64,000 nucleotides of DNA, taken from assembly GCA_014655195.1 (NCBI GenBank), contig BNBH01000015.1, positions 124,001 through 188,000 of the forward strand. The letters are read 5' to 3'. The notes below the pieces were generated by a model. It made no database searches. It worked only from the letters and a program-made list of their open reading frames with translations, and had not been told where the DNA came from. Origin of the DNA: Streptomyces cellulosae. Lineage in GTDB: Bacteria > Actinomycetota > Actinomycetes > Streptomycetales > Streptomycetaceae. Below, in pieces: positions 62,835-64,000 of this stretch; the first letter of the stretch is position 1, and every line of letters begins with the position of its first letter. Position numbers and translations under genes: made by a program.

Positions 62835-63188
62835 CTAGCCGGGGGGCCACTCGAGACCGCGTCCGCCCAGGACGTGGGCGTGCGCGTGCCACACGGTCTG
62901 GCCGGCGCCGCTGCCCGTGTTGAACACGATGCGGTAGCTCTCCAGCTTCTCCTGGTCCGCGACGGCCTGCGTCTCGCGCAGCACGTCCGCGGCGAGCTCG
63001 GGCGCCGCGGCGGCGAGCGCCGCGGCGTCCCTGTGATGCGCCTTCGGGATCACCAGGACATGGGTGGGCGCCTGGGGGTTGATGTCACGGAACGCGACGG
63101 TCGTGTCCGTCTCCCGCACGATCGTCGCCGGGATGGTGCCCGCGACGATCTTGCAGAACAGACAGTCGTCCTGGGGTTCCCCTGCCAT
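62835..63188 (-). CDS. HIT-family (HINT/PKCI-type) nucleotide-binding protein
   Basis: 117 aa. The histidine triad is HAHAHVLGG, with the zinc-type DCLFCKIVAG at the start and RDINPQAPTHVLVIPKAHH in the middle. Members hydrolyse adenosine phosphoramidates. ATG 63188. It lies just upstream of rnz on the same strand. Confidence 0.94.
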   Translation of the reverse strand: MAGEPQDDCLFCKIVAGTIPATIVRETDTTVAFRDINPQAPTHVLVIPKAHHRDAAALAAAAPELAADVLRETQAVADQEKLESYRIVFNTGSGAGQTVWHAHAHVLGGRGLEWPPG

Positions 63189-63269
63189 ACGCCCTCCTCG
63201 ACCCGGTGATCTTCACTACCCAGGCATGCTACCGACCCCGCCGCGGGCCGTCGTCCCGCCCGCGCGCGG

Positions 63270-64000
63270 TCACGACAGCCGCGGCGGCGTCTTCGCCGGG
63301 GTCGACTCCAGCGCCTCCAGCGCCAGCCGTACCGCCTCGTCGAGCTGGACGTCCCGCCCGGCGGCGTGGTCCTGCGGGCGCTGGACGACCTCGACGTCCG
63401 GGTCGACGCCGTGGTTCTCGACGTCCCAGCCGTACCCCTCCAGCCAGAAGGCGTACTTGGGCTGGGTGACGAGCGTGCCGTCGACCAGCCGGTAGCGGCT
63501 GTCGATGCCGATGACGCCGCCCCAGGTGCGGGTGCCGACGACAGGGCCGATGCCGAGCGCCTTGATCGCCGCGTTGACGATGTCGCCGTCGGAGCCGGAG
63601 AACTCGTTGGCGACGGCGACGACGGGTCCCCGGGGCGCGTCGCGCGGGTAGCTCTCGGCGCGCATGCCGCGCGGCAGGTCCCAGCCGACGATCCGCCGGG
63701 CCAGCTTCTCCACCACGAGCTGCGAGGTGTGGCCGCCGCGGTTCTCCCGCACGTCCACGACCAGACCTTCGCGCAGCACCTCCACGCGCAGGTCGCGGTG
63801 GATCTGCGCCCAGCCGGGCGCCTGCATGTCGGGGACGTGGATGTAGCCGAGCCGGCCGCCGGACTTCTCCAGCACGTACGCCCGCCGGTCGGCGACCCAC
63901 GCGTGGTAGCGCAGGGGTTCCTCGTCGGCGAGCGGTACGACGACGGCGTGCCGCGGCTCGCCCCCGCCGGCCGGTGACACGGTCAGCTCGACGGGCTTGC
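63270..64000 (-). CDS. Tricorn-type/S41 protease, C-terminal part (continues past the window)
   Basis: The last 243 codons of a larger gene whose start lies beyond 64000. It contains the S41 peptidase core: KSGGRLGYIHVPDM, LVVDVRENRGGHTSQLVVEK, then the nucleophile region ANEFSGSDGDIV with catalytic Ser, and GTRTWGGVIGI. The end is a helix VQLDEAVRLALEAL. Tricorn homologues in streptomycetes are about 1070 aa with beta-propellers in front; those are not visible here. The stop is 82 bp upstream of the HIT gene. Confidence 0.88.
   Translation of the reverse strand, partial: KPVELTVSPAGGGEPRHAVVVPLADEEPLRYHAWVADRRAYVLEKSGGRLGYIHVPDMQAPGWAQIHRDLRVEVLREGLVVDVRENRGGHTSQLVVEKLARRIVGWDLPRGMRAESYPRDAPRGPVVAVANEFSGSDGDIVNAAIKALGIGPVVGTRTWGGVIGIDSRYRLVDGTLVTQPKYAFWLEGYGWDVENHGVDPDVEVVQRPQDHAAGRDVQLDEAVRLALEALESTPAKTPPRLS

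Overview
The window is high-GC actinobacterial chromosome, almost certainly Streptomyces. The evidence is the codon bias, frequent GTG/TTG starts, stop/start overlaps, and a gene order I recognise from memory as the S. coelicolor SCO2494-SCO2550 neighbourhood (ppdK, dus, glyS, znuACB-zur, uppS, recO, leuA, era, phoH, ybeY). Most of it is conserved core, interrupted by two accessory insertions.

Regions: (1) 1-12 kb: an excalibur-domain protein end, ppdK, a membrane sulfatase, dus, a DHA2-type MFS exporter, an aldo/keto reductase-TetR operon and glyS. (2) 12.1-15.3 kb: a zinc regulon, znuA-znuC-znuB-zur, with a Zur-type operator on the znuA promoter. (3) 15.3-23 kb: a yoaK remnant, uppS, recO, an ArsR-type regulator with a striking six-copy 14-bp repeat upstream, a response regulator/histidine kinase pair and an MMPL transporter. 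(4) 23.1-30 kb: a compact same-strand cassette of five orphan-family genes (methyltransferase, 614-aa protein, ParA/MinD-like protein with altered P-loop, two unknowns) plus a membrane protein. I judge this the best candidate for an undescribed system. (5) 30.3-37.6 kb: GNAT, TerB-like protein, leuA with a leader peptide carrying four Leu codons, a protealysin-like M4 protease with its emfourin-type inhibitor, a GH1 glycosidase and era.

(6) 37.6-50.9 kb: accessory island between era and the cytidine-deaminase-like gene, which I expect to be close neighbours in relatives. It holds a 1058-aa secreted DNRLRE/FG-GAP protein, a divergent 2655-aa Rhs/YD-repeat protein (YD repeats, ricin-type lectin, Rhs core, Hint domain, REase-fold toxin tip), its probable immunity gene, a decayed tyrosine-integrase fragment and a secreted protein. 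(7) 51.3-53.4 kb: a large serine integrase sits alone inside an mmcQ/yjbR gene, cutting it into two pieces 1.8 kb apart. Both attachment junctions can be read. (8) 53.4-64 kb: CNNM-type membrane protein, ybeY, phoH, a PfkB kinase with a D-glucarate catabolic pair (gudD-kdgD), an MFS transporter, RNase Z, a HIT protein and the end of a tricorn-type protease.

Regulatory sequence is rich: a cluster of palindromes between ppdK and the sulfatase gene, a 16-bp inverted repeat before the aldo/keto reductase, a leuA attenuator, two CRP-like sites, several strong terminators, and a composite intergenic repeat found in opposite orientation near 8.3 kb and 61.8 kb. I saw no tRNA, rRNA, CRISPR array or complete insertion sequence. 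Starts are my choices from ribosome-binding sites, overlaps and family conservation; alternatives are given where real.
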